NCBI RefSeq assembly: GCF_900101885.1
Contig: NZ_FNAN01000008.1
Span: forward strand, 1 to 64,000
DNA: 64,000 bases
Source: Dyadobacter soli
GTDB lineage: Bacteria > Bacteroidota > Bacteroidia > Cytophagales > Spirosomataceae
Direction: 5' to 3'
The notes beneath the pieces were generated by a model, which worked only from the letters and a program-made list of their open reading frames with translations, searched no databases and was not told where the DNA came from. The position numbers were made by a program, and so were the translations under genes. Below, piece after piece: positions 16,877 through 25,467 of this stretch; position 1 is the first letter of the stretch; the number at the start of each line of letters is the position of its first letter.

Positions 16877-17998
16877 TGGCCTGGTCCTGTACCAGACCAT
16901 TTTGTACCACAGCAGTCTCCAATGCGTCAAATACCCGATATGTGCCGCGACAATGGAAAGTTTATCCGACCACTTGTCGCGGTATTTTATATTGTATTGA
17001 AAAATGCGCCAGGTTTTGGTCTTCAACGATGGGCGTTCATTTTCCCAGTGCGCGAGCAGATCTTTCAGGAAGACTTCCGAAGGGTAATGTGCAGCCGCTC
17101 CCGCGTGCGTCAGGTAATTTCGGCCCGTAAGGTAACCCGCCACACCCAGCGATTCCAGTAGGAGCCTGTTGAAACCTTTCGCCCGGGTGACCTTCTCGAT
17201 CAACGCCCAGTCCAGCGAATCGCCAAATTTATCGAGCAGGCGCACGAAATCGGCCATGTATTTCAGCTTGTCCCACTGCTCGACGCCGCCATGGTGGATT
17301 ACCATCATAATCAGCTGCATTTCCAGCCCCGGCACGAGTACGGGTTTCCCCAGCATGCTGAAACTGATCAGGTTTCCGGCCAGCTCATCCCAGGTAAAGT
17401 TATAGCAGTACCGTGGATAAGTACTGTTCCATTGTATTTCCAAAGACTGCAAAGTATGCTCCTGCAACGGTGTGAGCGGCAGCTGATAGTCGGTATCGAG
17501 GTATTCGCTTGCAACGGTCTTTTGTTCAAGCAAATAATGGCGGTAGCTGTCGGCTGCAAAACCCTCGTCGAGTAGTATATCGAGACTTTTGGATACATCT
17601 TCTTTTCGAATGAAATAGTCGATGTCCCCGAATTCCCGTAATACAGGCTTGTCGTAGAGCATCCATGCCCATAATGCCCCTTTCATCGGAAAAGCCTTTA
17701 CCTCGCTATCAATCAAGCGATTGTATATCCGGACGCAGATTCCAAGGAATGCCATATTTGTAACAGCCTGCCCGAGTGTGAATTCGCGGAGCGCGCTCAA
17801 CTCATTTTCGGGAAGAGTTATTTCCTTTTCCTGCACATATTCGAATGCGAGTGGCCGGATCTGGTGCCAGCTGGCAAGGGAGGAAAATTTTTGCGGATCA
17901 AAAGTTTTATCTTCTATCTCGAACGGCTGGTGACCCGACGGCGATACTGCCGCCTCGATCAGATGTGCCAGTTCTCGTGAAATTTTGATCCGCTGCAT
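16826..17998 (-). CDS. Nucleotidyltransferase of the RiPP/lasso-associated NTP_transf_5 type
   Basis: The 390-residue protein carries the nucleotidyltransferase signature VKAFPMKGALWAWMLY followed by REFGDIDYFIRKEDV. Asp125 and Asp127 are the expected metal ligands, and an HH pair occurs further on (MMVIHHGGVEQWDKL). This family commonly accompanies PqqD-like, B2-type and HprK-like proteins in lasso-peptide and similar peptide-modification loci. It is the last gene of the four-gene cassette, with its ATG 1 bp from the kinase stop (translational coupling likely). What it nucleotidylates is unknown. The C-terminus overlaps the aldose epimerase gene by 51 bp. Confidence 0.85.
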   Translation of the reverse strand: MQRIKISRELAHLIEAAVSPSGHQPFEIEDKTFDPQKFSSLASWHQIRPLAFEYVQEKEITLPENELSALREFTLGQAVTNMAFLGICVRIYNRLIDSEVKAFPMKGALWAWMLYDKPVLREFGDIDYFIRKEDVSKSLDILLDEGFAADSYRHYLLEQKTVASEYLDTDYQLPLTPLQEHTLQSLEIQWNSTYPRYCYNFTWDELAGNLISFSMLGKPVLVPGLEMQLIMMVIHHGGVEQWDKLKYMADFVRLLDKFGDSLDWALIEKVTRAKGFNRLLLESLGVAGYLTGRNYLTHAGAAAHYPSEVFLKDLLAHWENERPSLKTKTWRIFQYNIKYRDKWSDKLSIVAAHIGYLTHWRLLWYKMVWYRTRPSNEADRDRAVNAVSGR

Positions 17999-17999
17999 C

Positions 18000-18917
18000 C
18001 TATTCCGCGATTAAATGTTCACGGACACTCGTTTCCACCCACTTTTCCAGGTTATCGAAGCCTTCCGGCCGCCTTTTGCGGAACAATTCGGCCGATTGGG
18101 CGCATTGAAGGCTTTGGAAAAAGTGTTTTTTGAGGTTATCGCCGCTGAGTAGTGTTGTCGGCAAAGGAAAATTACGCAGCATTTCGCCGGGTATTTCAGC
18201 CGCATTGATATTTTGAAACGCCGGTTTGTTCCGCGCCTTATGGAGGAAAAAGACCTTTTTCAGCGGCACTTCCTTCATTGAAAATTCACCGCGCGGCTGA
18301 TAGGCAAATTTGTTGACGCCTTCGCTGACCGGTTCAAGGTCGGAGGCGTTATAATGCAGGCCATTGACTGTTTTTTCCCAGATTTTAAGCTGCGGATATG
18401 CTGGAATGATTACGGGTTTCCGATCTTCATCAAATGTAATTGCCGTAAGATCGTCGCTCAACAACCGGCAACCCGCCTTGATAAACGCAGCCGCCGTGCT
18501 TGATTTCCCCGCTCCTGGCATACCCATAAAGCACCACGCCTCGTCGCCCACCACCACTGAGCTCGCGTGGAGTAAAAAATGTCCTTTTTGGAACAAAATC
18601 AGACCTAATGCTTCACTGACTGTGAAAAGGCTGATAACGTTACCTTCCGTCGAAACCGGGGAAACGATCAGCTCGTTACCACCGGAAGCTTTGAAAGAAG
18701 CTACACCGGCCCAATCCAGGTACAATGCCTGATCTGTGTCTTGTCCGAAAAATGCCTTGATTCCGCGTCGGTAAATCTTCGTAGGACGCATTTGCGGCAG
18801 CTCAACTATACCTTTCCGTATGAAAACGTCGGTAGCCGAATGCGGGTCACCATCGGCGAGCTCGGGCAGGGAGATTTCTGAATGGATATGAAGGCCAAAG
18901 GCCGTGTAATGATGCAT
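18000..18917 (-). CDS. HprK-like serine kinase of a RiPP-type cassette
   Basis: The 305-residue protein starts MHHYTAFGLHIHSEISLPEL, the typical N-terminus of lasso-cluster HPr-kinase homologues. It continues with LLHASSVVVG, a P-loop GMPGAGKSS at 132-140 and SDDLTAI at 154-160. Homologues in paeninodin-type lasso clusters phosphorylate the C-terminal residue of the precursor peptide. Here no precursor is encoded nearby, so the substrate is open. The gene sits 20 bp after the B2-like protease gene and 1 bp before the nucleotidyltransferase gene. It is clearly not the metabolic HprK: there is no HPr/PTS context. Confidence 0.87.
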   Translation of the reverse strand: MHHYTAFGLHIHSEISLPELADGDPHSATDVFIRKGIVELPQMRPTKIYRRGIKAFFGQDTDQALYLDWAGVASFKASGGNELIVSPVSTEGNVISLFTVSEALGLILFQKGHFLLHASSVVVGDEAWCFMGMPGAGKSSTAAAFIKAGCRLLSDDLTAITFDEDRKPVIIPAYPQLKIWEKTVNGLHYNASDLEPVSEGVNKFAYQPRGEFSMKEVPLKKVFFLHKARNKPAFQNINAAEIPGEMLRNFPLPTTLLSGDNLKKHFFQSLQCAQSAELFRKRRPEGFDNLEKWVETSVREHLIAE

Positions 18918-18937
18918 GTGTGTAAATTCAAATTAAA

Positions 18938-19378
18938 TCATTCCCAAACCCAGAGGCGTTTGTAGGAAACAGTGTCGGGCCAGCGGCCGATGATGATGTT
19001 GCCATTCTGTTCCACCCAGGCGTGCGCCTCGAATTGCTTGGCGGGATTGATCTCTATACCGATTTCAAGGGTTAATGCAGGTGAATTGCGAAGCAGGTAT
19101 TTGGTAGCGAGTGCCCTGGGGAGGCACAGAAGCTCAAAAGGCAGCAGGTTTGCGGCGGTATCCACAGCCCAAACGGTCCGCTCCATAGTTTCACGGCCAG
19201 CCTCCCGAATCCGGCTCGGGCGGCTAAGGCGATGGTACCATTTCCTGAACACCGAAAATGGCAGCAAAAGAAGACCGGTCTTGATCCACAGCAGGCACCA
19301 CGAGGCCCGCAGGAAAAGCCATTTCTCCGGCCCGGACAAGCTCCGCCATTTCCCTATCAGCTTACCGATTTTGCCCAA
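18938..19378 (-). CDS. Lasso-peptide biosynthesis B2-type protein (transglutaminase-like cysteine protease)
   Basis: The 146-residue protein matches the Transglut_core3 B2 family: an N-terminal hydrophobic helix (LFLRASWCLLWIKTGLLLLP), catalytic Cys85 in FELLCLPRALATKYLL and catalytic His119 in QFEAHAWVEQNG. The third residue of the triad is not obvious (Asp135 is a candidate). B2 proteins remove the leader peptide in lasso-peptide biosynthesis, guided by the PqqD-like B1 protein. The start is TTG at 19378, 2 bp after the stop of the B1-like gene, so translation is probably coupled. The length is normal for the family. Confidence 0.88.
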   Translation of the reverse strand: MGKIGKLIGKWRSLSGPEKWLFLRASWCLLWIKTGLLLLPFSVFRKWYHRLSRPSRIREAGRETMERTVWAVDTAANLLPFELLCLPRALATKYLLRNSPALTLEIGIEINPAKQFEAHAWVEQNGNIIIGRWPDTVSYKRLWVWE

Positions 19379-19380
19379 AA

Positions 19381-19647
19381 TTATTTGATTATTTCAACCA
19401 GTCGCTCCGAAATCAACTCCTTCAACAAACCATCAATGTCGTTTTTACAAGTATCGGCATCTACGTCGTACTCGCTGGTTACCACATCGCATAACGTTTC
19501 GATCGTCTGCGGTCCTTTCTCCAATGCATCCCAGATGAGCACGCCTACTTCGTCCAAACCATAATATGCACCCTTGCTGTGGTTGAGAATTACTGTTTCC
19601 CCCGCAACCTTGGACGAGATCTGTTCCGATGTAAGCTGATATTTCAT
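19381..19647 (-). CDS. PqqD-family / lasso B1-like RiPP recognition element protein
   Basis: The 88-residue protein has the RRE fold signature: an N-terminal beta pair (SSKVAGETVILNHSKGAYYG), then LDEVGVLIWDALEKG, the helix ETLCDVVTSEYDVD and CKNDIDGLLKELISERLVEI. RRE domains bind the leader of a precursor peptide and present it to modifying enzymes. It is the first gene of the cassette, starting about 45 bp downstream of a good -7 box. No precursor ORF fits between this gene and the upstream dehydrogenase gene. A PqqD of PQQ biosynthesis is excluded by context: no pqqABCE. Confidence 0.87.
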   Translation of the reverse strand: MKYQLTSEQISSKVAGETVILNHSKGAYYGLDEVGVLIWDALEKGPQTIETLCDVVTSEYDVDADTCKNDIDGLLKELISERLVEIIK

Positions 19648-19691
19648 TCTGAAAAGTTAAATCTGAAAGTATAATGTGCAACCGTTTTGTA

Positions 19692-19724
19692 CAAAGTTAG
19701 AAATTTTAATTACTCAATCTCAAA
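19692..19724 (-). promoter_or_regulatory. Promoter of the B1-B2-kinase-nucleotidyltransferase cassette
   Basis: The minus strand reads TAACTTTG at 19692-19699 (TAnnTTTG) with TTTG at 19721-19724 as -33, 21 bp upstream, inside the last codons of the dehydrogenase gene. This indicates that the cassette is transcribed on its own, with a leader of about 40 nt. Confidence 0.6.
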
Positions 19725-21248
19725 CTTTATTCCCTGTGCCAGCGGCAATGCGGTACCGTAATTGATCGTATTAGTTTGGCGCCGCATATAGGCTTTCCAG
19801 GCATCCGAACCTGATTCCCGGCCTCCGCCTGTCTCTTTTTCCCCACCGAATGCGCCACCGATCTCCGCACCGGATGTACCGATATTCACATTGGCAATAC
19901 CACAATCGGAGCCTGCGAAAGACAAGAAGCGCTCCGCGTCGCGTAGGTCATTCGTAAAAATGGCGGACGAAAGCCCCTGTGGCACATCGTTTTGTAATGC
20001 TATGGCCTCATCGGCATCGCTGTAACGCATCAGGTACAGGATGGGTGCGAATGTTTCGTGCTGCACAATCGCCCAATGGTTTTCCACTTCCGCAATGCAC
20101 GGCGAAACGTAGCACCCCGACGCATATTGATCGCCTTCCGGTATGCCGGGCTCCACCACAAATGTGCCACCAGCCTGTCTGATTTGTTCTGCGGCTTGTT
20201 GGTATTGAAGCACAGCTTGCCTATCGATCAACGGTCCAACGTGGTGGGTCGGATCCAGCGGGTTACCGATTTTCAACTGGCCGTACGCCTTTTTCAAACG
20301 GTTTTTTACCTCTTCAAATATTGATGCATGCACGATCAGCCGACGCGTGGAGGTACACCGCTGGCCGGCCGTTCCGACCGCCCCGAAAACAATGGCGGGG
20401 ATGGCTACTTTCAGATCGGCTGTGGGCGTAACGATGATCGCATTGTTCCCGCCCAGTTCGAGCAAGCTTTTTCCCAATCTCCGCGCTACTGCCTCTCCTA
20501 CCGAGCGGCCCATTGGAATACTTCCTGTGGCCGATACCAACTCAATCCGCCTATCCTGTGCGAGCCATTCGCCCACGTCGCGGCCACCGGAAACAATGCA
20601 CGACACGCCCTCGGGCACATCACTTTCCTTTAATACGTCCTGGATAATATGCTGGCAGGCAATGGCTGTCAGCGGCGTTTTCTCCGACGGCTTCCACACG
20701 CACACGTTCCCGCATATCCACGCGATCATCGAGTTCCACGACCACACCGCCACCGGGAAGTTGAATGCTGAAATAATGCCTACCACGCCCAGCGGGTGCC
20801 ATTGTTCGTACATCCGGTGCTGCGGGCGCTCGCTGTGCATGGTAAGGCCGTAAAGTTGGCGGGAAAGGCCGGTTGCAAAGTCGCAGATGTCGATCATTTC
20901 CTGGACCTCACCTAGCCCCTCCTGCAAGCTCTTGCCCATTTCGTAACTGACCAACGTGCCAAGCGCTTCCTTGTTTTCACGCAGTTTGACGCCCATTTGC
21001 CGCACTATTTCCCCCCGTTTCGGCGCGGGCAGGCTCCGCCACGTTTTGAACGCGAGCGACGCCGTCTCCACTACACGGTCGTAATCGGTGCGCGCGGCTT
21101 GTGATACCGCACCAATTTTCCGGCCGTCGACCGGAGAAAACGATTCCAGCAATGCACCACCACCCTGCCAGCCCGACCGGCCCGTTGTCACGCCATGATT
21201 AATACCGGTTATGCCCAGCTTTTCAAGTATTACATTTATTTCTTTCAT
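19710..21248 (-). CDS. ALDH7-type aldehyde dehydrogenase (aminoadipate semialdehyde dehydrogenase-like)
   Basis: The 512-residue NAD(P)-dependent enzyme shows the cofactor segment GIISAFNFPVAVWSWN, KPSEKTPLTA, catalytic Glu in LELGGNNAI, catalytic Cys in AGQRCTSTRRL, and ETFAPILYLMRY. The FNFPVAVWSWN segment and GGAFGGEKETGGGRESGSD near the end are typical of antiquitin/AmaB (ALDH7). With the saccharopine-dehydrogenase-like gene 6 bp upstream, the likely reaction is oxidation of 2-aminoadipate 6-semialdehyde to 2-aminoadipate in lysine catabolism. The pathway assignment is inference from the pair. Confidence 0.88.
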   Translation of the reverse strand: MKEINVILEKLGITGINHGVTTGRSGWQGGGALLESFSPVDGRKIGAVSQAARTDYDRVVETASLAFKTWRSLPAPKRGEIVRQMGVKLRENKEALGTLVSYEMGKSLQEGLGEVQEMIDICDFATGLSRQLYGLTMHSERPQHRMYEQWHPLGVVGIISAFNFPVAVWSWNSMIAWICGNVCVWKPSEKTPLTAIACQHIIQDVLKESDVPEGVSCIVSGGRDVGEWLAQDRRIELVSATGSIPMGRSVGEAVARRLGKSLLELGGNNAIIVTPTADLKVAIPAIVFGAVGTAGQRCTSTRRLIVHASIFEEVKNRLKKAYGQLKIGNPLDPTHHVGPLIDRQAVLQYQQAAEQIRQAGGTFVVEPGIPEGDQYASGCYVSPCIAEVENHWAIVQHETFAPILYLMRYSDADEAIALQNDVPQGLSSAIFTNDLRDAERFLSFAGSDCGIANVNIGTSGAEIGGAFGGEKETGGGRESGSDAWKAYMRRQTNTINYGTALPLAQGIKFEIE

Positions 21249-21254
21249 ACCAAC

Positions 21255-22316
21255 TCAACCTACATTCCTGAAAAACTGCCCGTTCGTCGTCTTGAAAAAA
21301 TCGGCCAGCGCAATGTCCTCCTGCCGGATAAACCCGCTTGCGGGCAAGGTGCCGTCTGCCACCATCTCCACTACCGACGCAATGGAGGCCGCCGTAGTCC
21401 AGGAAATGGCACGCCAATGCTGGCCATCGATCTCGATCGGATGGTAGGCCTCGTAAAACTCCTCCCTTTCGAGGTGGCTGCCCTTCCAGCCTTCCACTAC
21501 CGCGTATACATACACCACGTCCTGCTGCACGGGCGGCTTGGCCTCGGTGAGGATTTCTTCCACCAATGCGCGTTTATCTTTCAGGCAAAGCTCATAGAGC
21601 AGGAAGCGCATCAGGCTGCAATGGCCGGGATAGCGAATGGTTTTGTAATTCAATGTATCCACCTTTCCTTCCAGCGTTTCACACATCGTGGCAAGGCCTC
21701 CCGAGGTGCTGAATGCTTCGAATTCCTGCCCTTCGATATTGATCATTTCAATGCCTTCGAGGGAGGGTACCATTTTGCGGACGCCGTTATGGATCACCTC
21801 CGCGTCGTTCAGGTACTCGTTTACCACACCGGCTGGCGACCAGGTGAACGAATACCCCATCTGCCCGTTCGGGTAGCGCGGTAATGCGCCTACGCGAAGC
21901 TCGATATCACGGATTTTGGTAAAACGTTTGGCCAGGTCCATTCCTACAATGCCGATGAAGCCCGGCGCCAGACCGCATTGGGGCGCAAGCACGCTGCGGC
22001 TGTCTTTGGCCATTTCGCGGATGGCGGCTGTGGTAGGAACGTCTTCCGTAAGGTCGAAATAGTGGATTCCTGCCTTGTGGGCGCGTTGCGCGATGGGCAG
22101 GTTGAGGTTATAGGGCATACAGGACACCACAGCGTCGAAACCGGCCAGTACCTGATCCAGAAACGCGCCATCGTTTACATCGCCGGCCACTACATCAAAG
22201 GGCAACTGCACGACCGGTTCGGCCTTGTCGACCCCGGTAACCTGGAAACGTTTGCTCAGCAAAGTCGCGACGAGCGAGCCCACTTTTCCCAATCCGATCA
22301 CAAGTACTTTTTGCAT
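21255..22316 (-). CDS. Saccharopine dehydrogenase-like protein
   Basis: The 353-residue protein has an N-terminal Rossmann motif (VLVIGLGKVGSLVATLLSKRF), DAVVSCMPYNLNLPIAQRAH, and DLTEDVPTTAAIREMAK followed by PQCGLAPGFIGIVGMDLAK, all typical of saccharopine dehydrogenase / L-lysine dehydrogenase relatives. It is the single-domain form without a fused lysine-ketoglutarate reductase. It is followed after 6 bp by the ALDH7-type gene, suggesting a two-step route from lysine or saccharopine to 2-aminoadipate. Whether the substrate is saccharopine or lysine itself cannot be read from the sequence. Confidence 0.82.
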   Translation of the reverse strand: MQKVLVIGLGKVGSLVATLLSKRFQVTGVDKAEPVVQLPFDVVAGDVNDGAFLDQVLAGFDAVVSCMPYNLNLPIAQRAHKAGIHYFDLTEDVPTTAAIREMAKDSRSVLAPQCGLAPGFIGIVGMDLAKRFTKIRDIELRVGALPRYPNGQMGYSFTWSPAGVVNEYLNDAEVIHNGVRKMVPSLEGIEMINIEGQEFEAFSTSGGLATMCETLEGKVDTLNYKTIRYPGHCSLMRFLLYELCLKDKRALVEEILTEAKPPVQQDVVYVYAVVEGWKGSHLEREEFYEAYHPIEIDGQHWRAISWTTAASIASVVEMVADGTLPASGFIRQEDIALADFFKTTNGQFFRNVG

Positions 22317-22428
22317 GTATAGTTTTAAATGGTTTTAGTTGAAATTTTTGAAGCTATTTTGAAAGATAGAAAAAGAAATTGCAGTTTTTAAAACTTGCAT
22401 GTCATTTTTGTAGGACAAATCAGGCATT

Positions 22429-23643
22429 ATGACAATCACCATTGTGGGCGGCGGCGCTTCGGGTTTTATGGCGGCGATCACGGCTGCGGAGGCGTTTCCC
22501 GACGCGCGCATTACCATTCTTGAAAAGAGCAGGACGGTCCTCAACAAGGTCCGTATTTCCGGCGGCGGGCGATGCAACGTCACGCACCGGCCTCACGAGC
22601 TGCGGAATTTTATCAAAAATTATCCAAGGGGAGAAAAGCTCCTCCGCAAGCTCCTGCCCCATTTCGACGCCGATGCCACGGTTGAATGGTTTGAAAAAAG
22701 AGGGGTTCAACTCAAAACCGAAGCGGACGGGCGCATGTTTCCGACTACGGATTCTTCCCATACCATTATTGAATGCCTTACCAAAACAGCCCGAAACCTG
22801 AATATCGAAATCAGGACGAGTGTGCATGTAGATTCTTTTGAAAAAACGGGAGACACATTCGAATTGAAGATCGTCAATGGAGAACCCATTACTACCGATC
22901 GCTTATTGATCGCAACCGGCGGCTATCCGCGAGCAGAAAGTTTTGACTGGCTGGAAGAACACCGGCACGGGATTGTGCCACCATTACCCTCACTGTTTAC
23001 ATTTAATACCCCAGAAAACTATCTGTTACCGCTGGCCGGTGTGTCTGTCAAAGATGCATTGGTTAAAATATCGGGTACCAAACATGAGTGGCGCGGGCCG
23101 CTGCTGATCACGCATTGGGGTTTCAGCGGACCGGCAGTACTGAAACTCTCGGCCTGGGGCGCCCGTGACCTTGCTGAAAAGGATTACCAATTCACCTGCC
23201 GCATTAACTGGCTGCCTGAAATGAAGGAGCAGGAAGTAAGAGATTTTCTTTTGGCCGAAAAAACCAATACTTCCAAACAGCAGATCGCTTCCCATGCCCG
23301 GTTCGGGCTACCCTCGCGGCTCTGGAAAGCATTTACCGAAAAAGCGGAAATCCCCGATACATTACGCTGGGGCGATGCGAGCCACAAGGTGCTGAACCGT
23401 ATGACCGAACTGCTAACCAACAGTCAGCATGAGGTGAAGGGCAAAACCACCTTCAAAGAGGAATTTGTAACCTGCGGCGGCATTGCATTAGCCGATATCG
23501 ATCCTGAAACATTGCAGAGCCGGTCTGTTCCAGGACTTTTCTTTGCGGGGGAAGTAATGGACGTCGACGGCATTACCGGTGGTTTCAATTTCCAGAATGC
23601 CTGGACGACGGGCTACATTGTCGGGAAAAATATAGGGCTTTAA
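22429..23643 (+). CDS. NAD(P)/FAD-dependent oxidoreductase, HI0933/YhiN family
   Basis: The 404-residue flavoprotein has an N-terminal FAD-binding dinucleotide fold (IVGGGASGFMAAITA), the family-specific NKVRISGGGRCNVTH, the central ATGGYPRAESFDW, and a C-terminal closure GLFFAGEVMDVDGITGGFN with FQNAWTTGYI. The family is conserved, but its physiological role is unsettled. The stop codon overlaps the stop of convergent uvrC by 4 bp. It is divergent from the saccharopine dehydrogenase-like gene. Confidence 0.9.
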   Translation: MTITIVGGGASGFMAAITAAEAFPDARITILEKSRTVLNKVRISGGGRCNVTHRPHELRNFIKNYPRGEKLLRKLLPHFDADATVEWFEKRGVQLKTEADGRMFPTTDSSHTIIECLTKTARNLNIEIRTSVHVDSFEKTGDTFELKIVNGEPITTDRLLIATGGYPRAESFDWLEEHRHGIVPPLPSLFTFNTPENYLLPLAGVSVKDALVKISGTKHEWRGPLLITHWGFSGPAVLKLSAWGARDLAEKDYQFTCRINWLPEMKEQEVRDFLLAEKTNTSKQQIASHARFGLPSRLWKAFTEKAEIPDTLRWGDASHKVLNRMTELLTNSQHEVKGKTTFKEEFVTCGGIALADIDPETLQSRSVPGLFFAGEVMDVDGITGGFNFQNAWTTGYIVGKNIGL

Positions 23644-25451
23644 TCGCCGGCCATGGTGTCGAAATAGGCGCGTACCTTCCTGGCTCTGTCGAGGCCGATC
23701 AGGTCCGTCAGCGTTTCGACGGAACTTTCGCGGATCGCGCGCACGGAACCGAAATGCTTTAAAAGCTTTGTAGCCGTCACTTTCCCGACACCTACGACGC
23801 CTTCCAGCTCGCTTACCAGGCTTGCCTTGCTGCGCTTGTCGCGGTGGAAAGTGATCGCAAACCGGTGGGCTTCGTCACGGATCTGCTGGATCAGTTTCAG
23901 GGATTCGGATCGCTTATCGATGTATAGCGGCAGCGGATCTTCCGGGAAATAGATTTCTTCCAACCTTTTGGCAATACCGATAATAGGGACCTGCCCGTAA
24001 ATGCCGAGGCTTTTCAAAGCATCACAGGCCGCGCCGAGCTGCCCTTTGCCACCGTCGACCACGATCAGGTCGGGCAATGGCTGCTCCTCCGCGATCAGGC
24101 GCAGGTACCGGCGGCTCACGATCTCGTTCATCGAGGCAAAGTCGTTCGGGCCTATCACCGTTTTGATATTGAAATGCCGGTAATCTTTTTTCGACGGCTT
24201 CCCTTCTTTGAAGCAAACCATCGACGCCACGGGATTAGTACCCTGGATGTTGGAGTTATCGAAGCATTCAATGTGCCGAGGCAGCGTTTTGATCTGCAAA
24301 TCGGCTTTCAATCGTATCAATACCCGGTCTTTTTTCGAGGTCGTGGCAGATGCTTCCACCTCGCGGCGCTCCGTTCTTTCCCTTCTGAAATACATCACAT
24401 TCTTCATCGACATATCCAGCAGTTTCTTCTTGTCGCCGATCTGCGGGACGGTCACTTCGAGGCGCATATCCAGGTCCGGTTTCAGGTTGGAAACCAGCTC
24501 CTTCGCTTCCGAACCATACGTCGAGCGCATTTCCACGATCATCATCGAAAGGATTTCCATATCGCTTTCGTCGAGCTTTTTCCTGACTTCCAGCGTCTGG
24601 GTCGCCACCATGTACCCTTCTTTTATTTTCATAAAATTCAGGTAAGCGGCTTCCTCGTCGGAAACAATGGTGAGCACGTCGATATTCCCGATGCGCGGGT
24701 TGATCACCGTGGCTTTGCTCTGAAAATTTGATAAATGCTCGATTTTCGTTTTCCAGGCGTGCGCTCTTTCAAATGCCATTTGCTCGGCGGCTTCCAACAT
24801 TTTCTCCTTGAAATACTGCTGCGGCGACGACAAGTTGCCTTTGAGTATATTATGAACCTGCTCGATCTCCGCATTGTATTCATCCTCGCCTTGCAAACCT
24901 TCGCACGGGCCTTTGCAGTTACCGATGTGGTATTCCAGGCAAACTTTGAATTTTTTGGCCTCGATATTCGATTTCGTCAGCGGCAGCTGGCACGAGCGGA
25001 TCTGGTATAATGCCTTGAACATATCCAGCAGCGTGTGCATCGAGCGCAGATTGGCGAACGGCCCGTAAAACGTGCCTTTGGTACGGTCCATATTCCGCGT
25101 GGGGAATACGCGTGGGAATGGCTCATCGGTCACACAAATGAACGGGTAGGTCTTATCGTCTTTGAGCAGGATATTGAACTTGGGCTGCAACTGCTTGATC
25201 AGCTGGTTTTCCAGCAGCAATGCGTCCCATTCGCTCAAAACAATGGTAAATTCGATCCGGCGGATCTGGCTCACGAGCCGTCTGGTTTTACGGTCGTGCT
25301 GATTGTTTTTCAAAAAGTAGCTCGAAACCCGGTTGCGCAGGCTTTTTGCTTTCCCTACATATATTACCTCGCCGGTTTCATCGAAATACCGGTACACACC
25401 GGGATCGAGAGGAAGTTTGGCGAGTTCTTCTTTATAATTGAATTCAGACAT
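23640..25451 (-). CDS. uvrC: Excinuclease ABC subunit C
   Basis: The 603-residue nucleotide excision repair endonuclease makes both incisions around a UvrAB-marked lesion. It has the GIY-YIG domain at the N-terminus (LDPGVYRYFDETGEVIYVGK), the Cys-rich linker (KVCLEYHIGNCKGPC), a UvrB-binding UVR-like helix near 200, the RNase-H-like C-terminal nuclease (IECFDNSNIQGTNPVASMV, DLIVVDGGKGQL) and a final helix-hairpin-helix pair (LEGVVGVGKVTATKLLKHFG). Complete, normal length. The glycerate kinase gene lies 16 bp upstream on the same strand. Confidence 0.97.
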   Translation of the reverse strand: MSEFNYKEELAKLPLDPGVYRYFDETGEVIYVGKAKSLRNRVSSYFLKNNQHDRKTRRLVSQIRRIEFTIVLSEWDALLLENQLIKQLQPKFNILLKDDKTYPFICVTDEPFPRVFPTRNMDRTKGTFYGPFANLRSMHTLLDMFKALYQIRSCQLPLTKSNIEAKKFKVCLEYHIGNCKGPCEGLQGEDEYNAEIEQVHNILKGNLSSPQQYFKEKMLEAAEQMAFERAHAWKTKIEHLSNFQSKATVINPRIGNIDVLTIVSDEEAAYLNFMKIKEGYMVATQTLEVRKKLDESDMEILSMMIVEMRSTYGSEAKELVSNLKPDLDMRLEVTVPQIGDKKKLLDMSMKNVMYFRRERTERREVEASATTSKKDRVLIRLKADLQIKTLPRHIECFDNSNIQGTNPVASMVCFKEGKPSKKDYRHFNIKTVIGPNDFASMNEIVSRRYLRLIAEEQPLPDLIVVDGGKGQLGAACDALKSLGIYGQVPIIGIAKRLEEIYFPEDPLPLYIDKRSESLKLIQQIRDEAHRFAITFHRDKRSKASLVSELEGVVGVGKVTATKLLKHFGSVRAIRESSVETLTDLIGLDRARKVRAYFDTMAGD

Positions 25452-25467
25452 TGAATGTGATTTAGGA

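Noticed and set aside
18000..18917. Metabolic HPr kinase/phosphorylase
   Set aside because: The N-terminus, length and RRE/B2 neighbours match lasso-cluster kinases, and no HPr or PTS gene is nearby.
19648..19709. Precursor peptide for the lasso-like cassette
   Set aside because: The gap is only 62 bp and holds promoter elements; no frame with a start codon gives a plausible leader and core. The gap upstream of the saccharopine dehydrogenase-like gene was also checked without success.
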